Source: Alternaria dauci (taxonomy: Eukaryota; Ascomycota; Dothideomycetes; Pleosporales; Pleosporaceae). Taken from it: a DNA stretch of 64,000 bases. This document shows positions 21,577 through 32,478 of this stretch, piece after piece. The stretch's first letter is position 1. Every line of letters begins with the position of its first letter. The notes below the pieces were generated by a model. It saw only the letters and a program-made list of their open reading frames with translations, had not been told where the DNA came from and did not search any database. Both the position numbers and the translations under genes were made by a program. The DNA lies in NCBI RefSeq assembly GCF_042100115.1, contig NC_091279.1, positions 1,240,001 through 1,304,000 of the forward strand, written 5' to 3'.

Positions 21577-24500
21577 ATGGCGCCAAAGAGCAGCCAGTCG
21601 TCGCAGAAAGCCACACAGCCCACCATCTCCAGCTTCTTCACGAAAAAACCGTCGCAACCGCCCAAGTCGGCGCCCAAGCCCGCTCCAAAGGCGCCTTCTC
21701 CACCCATCACCACCACCACCACCGCAGATCAAGACGGCGATGACGAAGATGAAGATGAACTGCCCGTATCGCAGTCTATCCCCGTCCGCAAGCGCGCGAT
21801 AGACGAGGACAATGTTCAGGATACCCTTCGTTCCTCCCCCTCCAAGCGCACTAGGTTCGACAAGGGCGACTCGTCGCGACAGACATCCGTGCCAAAGCCC
21901 CCAAACATCACCGATCGGACTTCCAAGTTCCTCTTCTCTTCGCCGCCCCCCGCACGGGATGAGAGCCGTCAAGACGATGAAGAGGAAGCGGCGCTTTCGC
22001 AGAAGCAGAAGGAGAGGTTGCACGAAAAGTTTGTCAAGAAGCTGGGTCGACCAGATAGCTTTGCCCAGCTCAGGAGGCGCAACAAGATTATGCCCGACGA
22101 CAGTCCCGATGCCAATGGCGAGGAAGGCGACGACGACGAGGATGAAGAGGACGAGCCTGCCCAGAAGCCCACCAAGGGAAAGAAGGGCGCTGCGACCAAG
22201 AAGGCGAGCAAGCTGACACCCATGGAAATACAGTACTTGGACATCAAGCGCAAGCACCTTGACACAATCATCGTCATGGAGGTTGGCTACAAGTACAAGT
22301 TCTTTGGCGAGGACGCAAGAACAGCGTCCAAAGAATTGGGTATCGTCTGTATACCCGGTGAGAACCCCAAATTTCTGGCTGCATGTGAGGCATACACTAA
22401 CTCCACGCTCCGATATTCTAGGAAAATTCAGATACGACGAGCACCCTTCCGAAGCACACCTCGACCGATTCGCATCTGCCAGCTTTCCTACACATCGTCT
22501 ACAGGTCCATGTGAAACGTCTCGTGCAGGCGAACCACAAGGTTGGTGTAGTGCGACAGCTAGAGACAGCTGCGCTTAAAGCGGCCGGCACCAACAGAAAT
22601 GCCCCCTTCGTACGAAAACTCACAAACCTCTATACCAAGGGTACGTACGTGGACGACGTTGAGGGCTTGGAAGCCCCTACCGAAGGCTCCGGCGCTAGCG
22701 TACAGTCGACGGGATACCTGCTTTGCATTACCGAGAGCAATGCGAAAGGATGGGGTACGGACGAGAAAGTTCAAGTCGGTTTAGTGGCTGTTCAACCGGC
22801 GACTGGCGACATCATCTACGATGATTTCGAGGATGGCTTCATGCGCAGCGAGATTGAAACACGATTACTCCACATTGCGCCAGCCGAGTTCCTGGTCGTT
22901 GGCCAGCTGTCCAAAGCTACCGATAAACTTATACAACATCTGTCAGCGAGTAAGACCAACGTGTTCGGAGACAGATCGCGGGTTGAGAGGGTGGAAAAGC
23001 CAAAGACCATGGCTGCGCAAGCCTACAGTCACATCTCGAACTTCTATGCAGGCAAGATGAAGTCCAGCCAGGAAGCCGACTCCGACAAGCAGGGCGCTAT
23101 CCTCGACAAGGTACATCAGCTGTCAGAGCATGTGACTATATGTCTCTCAGCACTGATCACACATCTCAGCGAGTATGGGCTAGAACACGTCTTCAATCTT
23201 ACAAAGTACTTCCAGCCATTCAGCGCCAGGTCGTACATGTTGCTGAACGGCAACACTCTATCTAGCCTGGAGATCTACCAGAATCAAACAGACTACACTG
23301 CCAAAGGCAGCTTGTTCTGGACCATGAATCGGACAAAGACCCGCTTTGGACAGCGGTTGCTGAGGAAGTGGGTCGGCCGGCCGCTCATAGACAAAGAAAG
23401 ATTAGAAGAGCGCATAGCAGCGGTAGAGGAACTCAAGGAAGGCCATAATACTATACCTGTGGACAAGCTGAAATTCGTGCTTGGAAAAATCAGGACCGAT
23501 CTGGAAAAGGTACTCATTCGCATATACTACAAAAAGTGTACAAGGCCGGAGCTGTTAGCAGCTTTGCAAAGCCTGCAGGAAATATCGAGCCAGTACCTGT
23601 CAGCGAAGACACCCGAACAGAGTGGTTTCTCCTCCTCACTCCTGAGCGAAGCTGTTTCGAATGTTCCGAAGATATACGATGACCTGAACAGCTTTTTAGA
23701 GAAGATCAACGCTCAAGCAGCGAAGGATGATGACAAGTATTCTTTCTTCCGGGAAGAGCATGAGGCAGAAGATATCAACGACCTGAAGTTAAGCATCGCC
23801 TCCGTGGAAGACGACCTCAACACGCACCGAAAGGATGCGGCTGCGAAATTGGGGAAAAGCCAAGTAGTTTACGTCACGGTTGCTGGAATCGAGTACTTGA
23901 TCGAGGTCAAGAGGAAGTCGCCCGAAGAGAAGAAAGTACCTGCTTCATGGCAGCAGATCTCAGCCACCAAGACGACCCTGCGTTTCCACACTCCAGAAGT
24001 CAAACGTATGCTCCAAGAACGAGACCAGTACAAAGAGTCGCTCGCGGCAGCATGCGACAAAGCCTACATAGGTTTATTAGAAGAGATTTCATCCAAGTAT
24101 CAACAGCTCCGAGACTGTGTAGCCTCCCTGGCAACACTCGACGCCCTCTTTTCCTTGGCTACTTTGGCGAATCAGCCGGGCTACGTGAAGCCTACTTTCA
24201 CAGACGACATCGAGCTCAACATCACCGGTGGCCGGCATCCCATGGTCGAGCAACTACTCCTCGAAAACTACGTTCCCAATGACCTTTCCCTCTCACACAA
24301 CTCGACGCGCGCCCTGCTGATTACTGGCCCCAATATGGGCGGTAAATCTTCTTACGTACGCTCTGCAGCTCTGATCGCAATCATGGGCCAAATCGGTTCC
24401 TACGTCCCGGCTACCGAAGCGCGACTGGGCATGTTAGATGCGGTTTTCACTCGTATGGGCGCCTTTGACAACATGCTCAAAGGCGAATCAACCTTCATGG

Positions 24501-25062
24501 TTGAGCTCAACGAAACGTCGGATATCCTCAAATCCGCGACACCCCGTTCCCTCATTATCCTGGATGAGCTGGGTCGTGGCACATCAACCTTTGATGGTGT
24601 CGCGATTGCGGAAGCAGTACTTGATTATGTTATCCGGGACCTGCAGTCGCTCACGCTATTCATCACGCATTACCAGCATCTGGCCAAACTCTCAGGTCGC
24701 TTTCCTAATGGTGAGCTGAAGAACGTCCATATGCGCTTTGAGGAGCAGAATGGCGGAAAGGAGGTCGTCTTTTTGTACGAAGCCACAGAGGGCATAAGTC
24801 ATCGATCTTACGGTCTGAATGTAGCGCGATTGGCAAGGGTACCTGAGAAGGTCATTGATGTGGCGGAGGTGAAGAGTGCGGAGCTAGAGGAGAGCATGGG
24901 GGCTTGTAAGCTAGGGAACCTGTAAGTCGAACCTAGAGCAAAGGATGCGATGAGTGATGGAATATGCTAACAATGACTAGGTCTCGCATGATGAAGGGTT
25001 TGTTGACTGACGAATCGGAAGCTAGTCTTGATAGGCTTGTCGAGGGTATCGAGCAACTGTAA
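21577..25062 (+). CDS. MSH3: DNA mismatch repair protein Msh3 (MutS beta subunit)
   Basis: Pairs with Msh2 to bind insertion/deletion loops in the nucleus. Exons are 21577-22357, 22422-24921 and 24981-25062, with introns of 64 and 59 bp, giving 1120 residues, the usual size. A textbook PCNA-binding box, QPTISSFF (Gln14 to Phe21), opens the protein. It is followed by a disordered, acidic and lysine-rich linker to ~residue 225. The mismatch-binding domain begins near [30 protein letters not shown] and continues over intron 1 into [17 protein letters not shown]. The core and lever domains follow. The ATPase has Walker [10 protein letters not shown] near residue 896, the motif [29 protein letters not shown] (split here only by reading) and the [10 protein letters not shown] signature. 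The C-terminal helix-turn-helix lies across intron 2, ending VEGIEQL. The [10 protein letters not shown] segment and linker are Msh3-like rather than Msh6-like. Confidence 0.95.
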
Positions 25063-25283
25063 CGTGCCGGTGTGTACATGTATTATATGGCCGAGGAGGG
25101 ACGAGATCACGTCAAAATAAAACAACATGCTTGGTTGTGGGGGTATTATTTTTGTTTCCTTATGTGATTATCATAATCGTATGCATGACACCATCGTTGT
25201 GATGGTGGTCCCTAGCCGGCGGGTCTCCTATCCTCCCAGCTCATCACATAATCCTGATCATGCTAGAGCTCTAGCTCAACAGC

Positions 25284-25718
25284 TTAACCGAGACGAGTCT
25301 CCTTGTCCTTGATGGGGATATCGGAGCCGGTGGTGCTCTTGTACTGGCCACGGATGAAGTCGCTGATCTGTTCGTCCTTGGCTTGCTCGACGGCAGACTC
25401 GTTGTCTTGAGGACCTTGGCCCATGAACTTCTCTTGAACGAAGTCGACACCTGAACTGGAAGTTAGTGTCTGTCACACGATGCAAACACCTCATGATTGA
25501 CGACGATGAAGTGCTGACATACCCTTGTCGAGGTAGTCCTCGTTCTTCTCGCTCTCCTTGCCGCCGCCAGCAGCCGAGTTGAGCTTCTCGCCAATTCCAC
25601 CGAGGAAGCCACCTGAGCCAGAGGACTTTTGCTCAGAGCCCTGGCCTTGGACGACCTGCTCGTTGACAGAGTTGCCTTGGGTGTTGCCGCTGCCGGTAAC
25701 CTTGTTGAGGAAGTCCAT
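25284..25718 (-). CDS. Small conserved fungal protein, probably stress-responsive
   Basis: A 120-residue hydrophilic protein in two exons, 25523-25718 and 25284-25450, joined in phase 1 across a 72-bp intron. It starts MDFLNKVTGSG and is rich in Gly, Ser, Gln and Asn, with GGFLGGIGEKLNSAAGGG in the middle. A conserved-looking second half is ESEKNEDYLDK / GVDFVQEKFMGQGPQDN, ending IKDKETRLG. It has no signal peptide, membrane segment or catalytic motif. Similar small proteins in other fungi are often labelled DNA-damage- or stress-responsive; I recall this only loosely and do not assert it. The promoter (515 bp) is shared with the divergent COG0523 GTPase, and the 3' end converges on MSH3 with a 221-bp gap. 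Confidence 0.8.
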
Positions 25719-26233
25719 GATGTTTGTCTGGTGTTTAGTTGGGGATTAGGTAAGGTAAGTGAGGAGACTGTAGTAGTACGAGTTGTAGGTGAGTGTATGA
25801 GGTTGTTGTGAGTTAGAAGCTGAGAGCAATGGAGGAGAGAGCTATTTATGCAGCTGGTTGACAGGCAAGGGTGAGTGATCTTGGAAGCGGGAGCAGCGAT
25901 GGGCCAAACAAGATCTAGTCCCTGGTGACGGAATCTTGGTATTGGAGCTAAGGTGTTTTGATAGGCGCATATTGCAAGCTGAGGTATGAAGCTCCAGGTC
26001 ATGTACCTGATATGTAGCTGGTCTTGGTAGTACTGCCCCGCTTGCTGCGCGCCTACGTCATTCGTCCCTCGGAGACCCCGCCAACGCGGAGGCTTAAGCT
26101 GACTAGTGCTATCGCGAGCAAAGTTCCGCTATCACGACTTGCACGTGCGAGAAATCTTGCCATTGCGCCTTTGCATTGCTTGTTCTTGAGTGTTCAACCG
26201 CGTCCGCACGTCTTTACCCTTTTCGTCATCGCC
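25719..26233. other. Bidirectional promoter region, 515 bp
   Basis: Lies between the small stress-type gene and the COG0523 GTPase gene, transcribed in opposite directions. No additional coding exon was found. Confidence 0.6.
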
Positions 26234-27403
26234 ATGATACCCATCACCGTCATCACAGGCTTCCTCGGCTCGGGTAAAACAAGTAAGTTGTAAATTTCAG
26301 TTACACTCCCTCCGACACCCCCACAACACGAAATGGGCGCGCTGTATTAGTTTGAACCTAACCGCCTTACAGCCCTCATCCTGAACCTGATTCCTCAACT
26401 GCCCAAAACCTACAAACTTGCGCTCCTGAAAAACGAATACGGCGACATCAAAGTCGACACAGCACTCGCCTCCTCGGCCGCGATATCTGGTGTACAGGAA
26501 CTCCTCAACGGATGTATATGCTGCAACCTCGTCGGACAGCTTTCCGACGCTCTCGAAACGCTCGCCAACGATGTCAACCCCGACCGCATTGTCATCGAGA
26601 CCTCGGGCTCTGCGTTTCCCGCAACATTGGCTATGGAGGTGAATAGGCTGAGCAGGGAGACAGGCAAATATGTCTTGGATGGCGTCATGAGCGTCATTGA
26701 CGTAGAGAATTGGAAGGGTTACGAGGACACGAGTTACACGGCCAAGATGCAGGCGCGGTACACAGACCTCATCGTGCTCAACAAGCACGAACTGGTCAGC
26801 GAACGAAGGTTGGAGGACGTAGAAGATGCAATACTAGCGCTCGAGGTAGAGCCACAAATACCCAGGACAAAGAGTAGGAAAGGGTGGGTGGACAAGGATA
26901 TCGTCTTTGGGCTGGATGCGCGGTTAGCGGGAGTCAAAGAGGAGAATGGAAGCGCGCATGCACATGACCACGACCATGACCACTCTAGCGAGGTTGAAGT
27001 CCTCACTGTTACGCTGAAAAGCCAGGATAGACAGGCCAGTGTGGACACGGCAAAACTCGCCAAATTCCTGAAGGATCCAACCAAAGACGAAGTGTACAGG
27101 ATCAAAGGCATCATGTACACTTCTACTCCGCCAAAGTCTTCAGATGCCGAGGCGGATATACATCAAAAGACACCAGAGGGACGAGCAAGATATATCTTGA
27201 ACTGGGCGTTTGGGCGTTGGACCTTCACACCTGTGTCATTATCAGCTAGCGATAGCTCTCATGAAGACGAGCCCGTACTGAGACTGACGGTCATCACGGC
27301 GAGATATGAGTCAACCAAGTGGAAGAAGCAGATTGAATCAAGCGGGCTAATCGCATTACAAGGCGATGTTGAGGCTTCGTTAACAGTGGAAAAGATGGTG
27401 TGA
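26234..27403 (+). CDS. COG0523/CobW family metallochaperone GTPase
   Basis: G3E-class GTPase predicted to move a metal, most likely zinc, into client proteins. Exons are 26234-26282 and 26373-27403, giving 359 residues; the 90-bp intron splits the P-loop codon. Walker A is GFLGSGKTT (9-17). The metal-binding signature GCICC follows at Cys64, Cys66 and Cys67, within ELLNGCICCNLVGQL. Switch II-like IVIETSGSAFP and the base-recognition motif LNKHE are present. A histidine/aspartate-rich loop, HAHDHDHDHSS, sits near residue 240 between the GTPase and C-terminal CobW_C domain, which contains the recognisable RIKGIMY strand. The N-terminus begins directly at the P-loop strand. It lacks the N-terminal extension of the yeast YNR029C/ZNG1 branch, so this looks like a different fungal subfamily and I give no symbol. 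Location is presumably cytosolic. Confidence 0.9.
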
Positions 27404-27996
27404 GCGGTGGGATGCGAGCCTATAATCTACTCTGCCCAAGATTTAGATCTGGAAAACTTTATTCAATAGATTTCGATTCACCACAAGACGTGTTTTACGT
27501 ACTATGTACTCGAACGATGATCCTACTCGCTACAGCTCTGGAGCACCTATACCTCAACAAAAGCTCCAAAAGAGGCTTAGACATGACGACATATAAACAA
27601 TGACTAGCTCACCTTGCACCAAACTTAGTCTAGACACACTTGCTGTACTCGTGGCAGATTATGCAATCACTAGAGTAGTGCACGTTTCACGACATTCGGA
27701 CAACAAAGTTACGCATGATTAAAGCAGGACAAATAAGAAGACGACTCTAGGTTCCATTTCGAGAGTAGAAAAGATCTATTATAGGAAGGGGTCAACCAGA
27801 CTCCACCTATGCAGTGCTAGTCGTCTATTCATACGGAGAACCCTTTCCGTGACAGGTCAGTCCAATGCCCATGCCTCCATACATACATTCGTCGCCATCA
27901 CCAATCATCAGGTCGTAAGAGGGGTATAGAGTGCGTGAGACATCACTTTCATGAGTTCGTGTTCACACGCTTGCTGAGAGCTATCATGCCATCATC
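27404..27996. other. Convergent intergenic region, 593 bp
   Basis: Holds the 3' flanks of the COG0523 GTPase and the trehalose synthase subunit. Nothing else was seen. Confidence 0.6.
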
Positions 27997-30900
27997 TCAG
28001 GGCGAGCGAGGGTTCTTTGAGAGTTTGCTGAGCGCACCAAGCAAACCTGTACCGCTTGTTAGTGAAATTTTGCGCATGGTTATAAGGAAAAAAACTTACC
28101 AGTTGCACCGTTGGGCAGTGTCGACATGGCAATTGAATTGCGGTCACCCACTGTGACGGTCTGGACATTAGGAACCTTTCCCTCCTCTTTTAACTTCTCT
28201 GCCCATCGGAAAACACCCTCATCACTTCGGTCATTTCCAGCCGCAAATACAAAGTCTGGCCGAGCTATCTCTGGATATTTGCTGAAGATGTACTGCGAAG
28301 CAGAGGCCTTATCGAAGTCGATGGGCTCAATAACAACGGAGTCTTTGGTGGGAACCGCCTTGATGCGTTGCTGTTCACATGCGTCATTGATATGGTTCGC
28401 ACAGTCGCCGGCATGTCGGCTTGCGGAGTCGTCCTTGTCGGTGGGTTTGTTGTAGTGGAAGATGATAGAACAGTGACGCTCCTCGACCCAGCTACCTTCC
28501 ACACGCTCGAGATAGTACTGCAAGATAGGCTTGACTGAGTCCTTCCATCTTACAGTCTTCTCCTCTTCTGGGAACTGGATCCATTCACTCGCACTGGGCT
28601 CGCGCAAGAAGCAACCATTCTCTGCAATAAGGCCGAGGCCTCGCACGCGGTTGAAGATGAGCTCGGTCTCGCGAACAGTCCGACCGGTCATAACATAAAC
28701 GACATTCTTCTCGTCAGCGACAAGGTCGTTGAGAACGACAATGACACGCTCAGTGTTTGCCAGGATGGTGTTGTTAACAGATCCATAAGATGCGAGGGTG
28801 CCTTCGTAATCAAGGACAAAGAGTCGTCGCTGAGATTCCTGGTAGGTACGAGCAAGATTGCTGGAAGAAAGACGAGGAATGGACATGGTGTCGCGCTTGA
28901 ACTGTTCCTCGTGGACCTTGGCTAGATGGCTGCTCAGGTTCTTCACCCAGAAATCGCCAGTTTGGTGCATAACTGTGTCGCGCAGCTTGGTATATCTCCT
29001 TTCCTTTTCGGTGTCGGTCATCTCTAATGCAACTCGGAACGCTTCCGCAATACTGTTGTAATCCCATGGGTTTACGGCTAAGTCGGCCCCGTTGAAAACC
29101 GAGGCACTTCCGGTAAACTCACTGAGAATGACGGGGCTGTGCTTCTTGTCACTCGCACGCCCATCCTGGCAGATGACGAACTCGTGGCAAGTGAGGTTCA
29201 TGCCTTCACGGAGACTTGTGATGGCGAGAGCGTCGGCAATGGAGAGAAGTGCCAGATATTGCGAGAAAGTAATATCTTGTCTCAGGAAGATGAGAGGGTT
29301 GTGCGTTAAGGTCGAGTGGACAGCATCGATACGAGTGACGATTTCGGAGACTGTTGCAGCAAGCTCAGTATCCTCGGTGGTGGATGTGGCGACTTGGATC
29401 ATGACAACCTTGTCTCTCCACTCTGGGTTCTTGTTCAAGAATAACTCAAAGGCAAGTAGCTTCTGTCGGACACCACGGATGTTGTCGAGCTTGTCACGAG
29501 CAACGATGACCTTTTTGCCCTCGTATCTCTTCTGCATAGTTGTGATCCACTCTAGGACCTCGGGCTCTTCCCGCGCCAGGGCAAGAGCCCGAGGGTCAAT
29601 GCCGATTGGCGATGAGTGTACGTTGACGAAGCGGTTCTCTAGCTGGACACCATCTTCGGTCGCCTCGACCGAGAGAATCCTACTACATGTCTGTAGGAAA
29701 TGGTGGGCATATTCTGGTGTCTGGAACGCAACTAGGTTAGCCCCGAGCATACCGTCGAGCAGCTCCTTCCGCGCAGCCAAGCAGCGGAACACCTCGGACG
29801 ATGGGAAGGCGGTGTGGAGGAAGAAGCCAATCTGCGCATCCGGGAGCTTCTGGCGGATCATCTGGGGAACAAGACACAGGTGGTAATCGTGGATCCAGAT
29901 GACGTCTCCGCGCTTGTAGTTCTTGACAACCTTGTCTGCAAAGGCTTGATTGACCTTGACATAGAAGACCCATGAGTGATCAAGGAAAGCCTTGCTCTTG
30001 GGGTGATCGGGGATGATGTAATGAAACACTGGCCACAAGATAGTCTTGCAGTAGTGAGCATAGTGACCGTCAAAGTCCTTGTCGCTGACGAAGACGGTAA
30101 GAGCGTCATGCTCTTCCTCGAGTTTCTCATAAATTTCCGTCTTCTTCTCCTCATTCAGACTGTCGGTGGGAAAGCCGATCAAGCCTACGGTTATCGTGTC
30201 GCTGATGCACTTGTTGTCGACTGCACAGCGCAGCGCGTTGGTAAGTCCGCCGTTGCCCTGGACAGCAGGTACAACGGTGTACTCAGTGGCCCATCGCGGG
30301 TCTGTTGTCGGCTTGCCGGCGTGGGAGCCCTTCATTCGCTCCTTCTGAGCTTGCGCGCGCTCCTGCGCCTTTGCATATTCGAGAATCGTGTCGGGAGGTG
30401 CGGGCTCCGCCCTCGACATGGGCTGGTTGAAGAACAGACCGGTCGTGCCCCATTCGGGGACATGGGCATCGCTACGTACCAGGCCCCGGGGGTCTGTTGG
30501 CTTTGGGAAATGAGTGGCAGCGCTGGGGTGACCAGGAGTAAAGAAGTCTTCGTGCTCCGCCATTCTCATGGGCGTCTTGGGCAGCTGGATGTGCGATGGC
30601 GGCGTCCGCTTAAGGAGGCTCTGGGGCTGCTCTTCGGCTGCATTTTTGCCAAGCGTTCGTGCACTGCCTATACTGGTGGAGGAGGACTCGCGGATCGTCT
30701 CGCTCAGCTTTGGGGGAGCTGGTTGTGGTGGGCTTGCGGGGCTGGACTTGGACTCGTGGAAATCGACGGTATACGGAAGGAAACTAGCTGCATTAGACGG
30801 AACAAAGGCACAGTGCTGCAAGTGATGGCTCCAACGCGCTATCTATCAGACAGGATGAGCAGAAGGTGGTTACCTACAGGGAGACGATGTGAGTGGTCAT
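27997..30900 (-). CDS. Trehalose-6-phosphate synthase complex subunit, Tps3/Tsl1-like (phosphatase motif altered)
   Basis: 918 residues in three exons, 30878-30900, 28100-30783 and 27997-28046. The tiny first exon encodes MTTHIVSL and joins FLPYTVDF; the last encodes LLGALSKLSKNPRSP. Residues ~10-170 are a Ser/Pro-rich extension. A full GT20 glucosyltransferase-like domain follows (IWIHDYHLCLVPQMIRQKL, GFFLHTAFPSSEVFR, ARDKLDNIRGVRQKL, ITSLREGMNLTCHEF). Then comes a HAD phosphatase-like domain starting at LFVLDYEGTLASYG. In catalytic Tps2 that motif is DxDGT; here the second Asp is Glu668. Motif II (TGRT) and a late GNDRSDEGVF are present. The extension, the two-domain layout and the altered motif together suggest a regulatory or scaffold subunit of the trehalose complex in the cytosol rather than the main phosphatase, but a TPS2 paralogue remains possible. 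Stress-type AGGGG/CCCCT elements lie upstream. Confidence 0.9.
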
Positions 30901-31008
30901 GTTGAGCAGCAGGTTGGCGTCAGCGCCCGCTGGTCAGAGATTGTGGTTGTAGAAATGGCGTCAAGATCGCGAACAGATATAGGGGGGGGGAGAAGCGGGT
31001 CCTGTACG

Positions 31009-31185
31009 AGGGGCGAGGGGGGAGAGGAGGTGAAGTTATAGAGGCGGTGGGAGCGCGCAGTGAAATTTCCGGTAGATTCGATGGATCGTGATGAAGCCTG
31101 TCCGAGGGAAGGCAGGGCTTACTGGCGCATGTGAAGTTGGCGCCCAAGCAAGCAGGAGCTACCGGAGGTGTAGGGGTGAAAGGGG
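31009..31185 (-). promoter_or_regulatory. Cluster of stress-response-element-like CCCCT motifs
   Basis: Four CCCCT motifs read on the minus strand (AGGGG on the plus strand at 31009-31013, 31016-31020, 31172-31176 and 31181-31185). They lie about 110-285 bp upstream of the trehalose subunit start, and another G-run sits at 30982-30990. In yeast, Msn2/4 bind CCCCT upstream of trehalose genes. Function here is inferred. Confidence 0.4.
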
Positions 31186-31540
31186 AAGATCCAAGATATC
31201 TGGCTGTGGTTCCTGGATGAGGCGTGCGGCTTACGGCAAGCGGCGTACTTGATACCTTCGCGTCCATGGCTGCAATTTGCAAGATTTCAGCCCCGCGGTA
31301 TGACGTACGGCCAACACCGGACGAGCACAGCGCGTTTGTGGGCCTCTCTCCACCGTCTCACAGAACCTTGACTCGAGGATTGTCATATTTACGCAAGTAG
31401 CACGGAAACAAGTCGTCAGACGCATCTACGCCGGCGCATCCTCTGCTAAAACCTGACAGCTGTGGTAGCTTCCAATTTAGTCGCCAATCACACGGCCCCG
31501 CACACGGTAGGGGGCTATCATTCATAGCTTGCCTCAGTCC

Positions 31541-31559
31541 TGTGTGTGCGCGCGCGCGC
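31541..31559. repeat. Alternating purine-pyrimidine tract (TG then CG)
   Basis: Four TG units followed by CG units, 19 bp with perfect alternation, the composition that favours left-handed DNA. No functional claim. Confidence 0.8.
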
Positions 31560-32010
31560 TGAATGTCTCCATGCCTGCCGCGCCATCAGGTCAGCCTGGG
31601 TGCATCTCGATGAGGGCAGGTGGGGAAAGTGTTGAGTCTTTTAGTAGGCAGCGCTTCGGCACCTTGCGCCGTCATGGCATTTGCACAGAATCCGATATTG
31701 CGCGAAGAATCCGATGTTCACCTGCGTCAAGACCCTCCCGCCGCTCCCTACCCCCCACATGCTACTGTATTTTCCATGCATGCGGACGGCAGAGACTCTG
31801 CAAATCAGCTGTATTGCATGCATGCCTGAGAACGGACGAGAAGGTTGGAGAAGTCTATTGCGTGCTGCTTCCCCTCAATGCTTCGTTGGGTGTCTCATGA
31901 GGGTACCGTCATATCATGCAACCTGCAAGCAAGACCGAAATGTTATAGAGACATAAGGCTACAGTACCAACAAAGACTACACAGGAGAAAGACCTGCTCA
32001 TGTCTCTAGA

Positions 32011-32478
32011 TCAAACCCTCTTCTTCCCCTTCACACTCACACTCTTGTCCTCAGGCACCCCAATTCCCAACAGATACCCCGTCCTTACCAACACCGGTAG
32101 CACATTCAACGTATTGGTAACCACATCCTTGTCGCTCCAGCCCCCAAAGTCCAATATCCCGCTTGTCCCCATTTCACACCAAGCCGCATAGCAATGGCCC
32201 AAATCACACAGCACCAGCCCCAACACTATCCACCACCACGTCCTCCTGTCGTCCACGACCCGCATCAAGACGCCCTCGGTGAATGCGAAGAAAAGGTATG
32301 CCGATGCGAGCTGGTCGTAGGCGATTTGTGAATCGGGGTGGTAGGCCGACGTTGCTGGCATGAAGGTGAAGTATTGCGCTGGTGCCCAGTGGAGGTGGTA
32401 AACACCGCCGAGGGCGAAGAAGGGTTCGAGGTAGAGATGCCATAAGCGATAGATGACGGGCGTGTTTGGAGGCGCCAT
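32011..32478 (-). CDS. DUF7704-type four-helix membrane protein
   Basis: A 155-residue single-exon protein beginning MAPPNTPVIYRLWHLYLEPFF, which resembles the widespread fungal DUF7704 family of integral membrane proteins; I rely on memory for the family. Four hydrophobic segments are visible, near residues 15-32, 56-76 (LASAYLFFAFTEGVLMRV), 84-104 (WWWIVLGLVLCDLGHCYAAW) and 121-141. A basic tail, VKGKKRV, follows. The Tyr-His-Pro region between helices 1 and 2 is the usual soluble loop. There is no catalytic motif, and the function of the family is unknown to me. The ATG at 32478 is the first in frame with a suitable context (GCCATGG). Confidence 0.82.
   Translation of the reverse strand: MAPPNTPVIYRLWHLYLEPFFALGGVYHLHWAPAQYFTFMPATSAYHPDSQIAYDQLASAYLFFAFTEGVLMRVVDDRRTWWWIVLGLVLCDLGHCYAAWCEMGTSGILDFGGWSDKDVVTNTLNVLPVLVRTGYLLGIGVPEDKSVSVKGKKRV

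Larger units (their letters stand above)
30901..32010. other. Intergenic region with G-runs and a Z-DNA-type tract
   Basis: 1.1 kb holding the promoter of the trehalose subunit and the 3' flank of the DUF7704 gene. Notable composition: nine consecutive G at 30982-30990 and an alternating TG/CG tract at 31541-31559. No coding exon is supported. Confidence 0.55.

Noticed and set aside
21514..22623. 369-codon minus-strand open frame opposite MSH3
   Set aside because: It is the antisense shadow of the MSH3 N-terminus, with Leu/Val/Arg-rich composition produced by reading the acidic-lysine linker backwards; no domain.
29976..30905. 309-codon plus-strand open frame opposite the trehalose subunit
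   Set aside because: Antisense shadow; the minus-strand protein is clearly a GT20-HAD protein.
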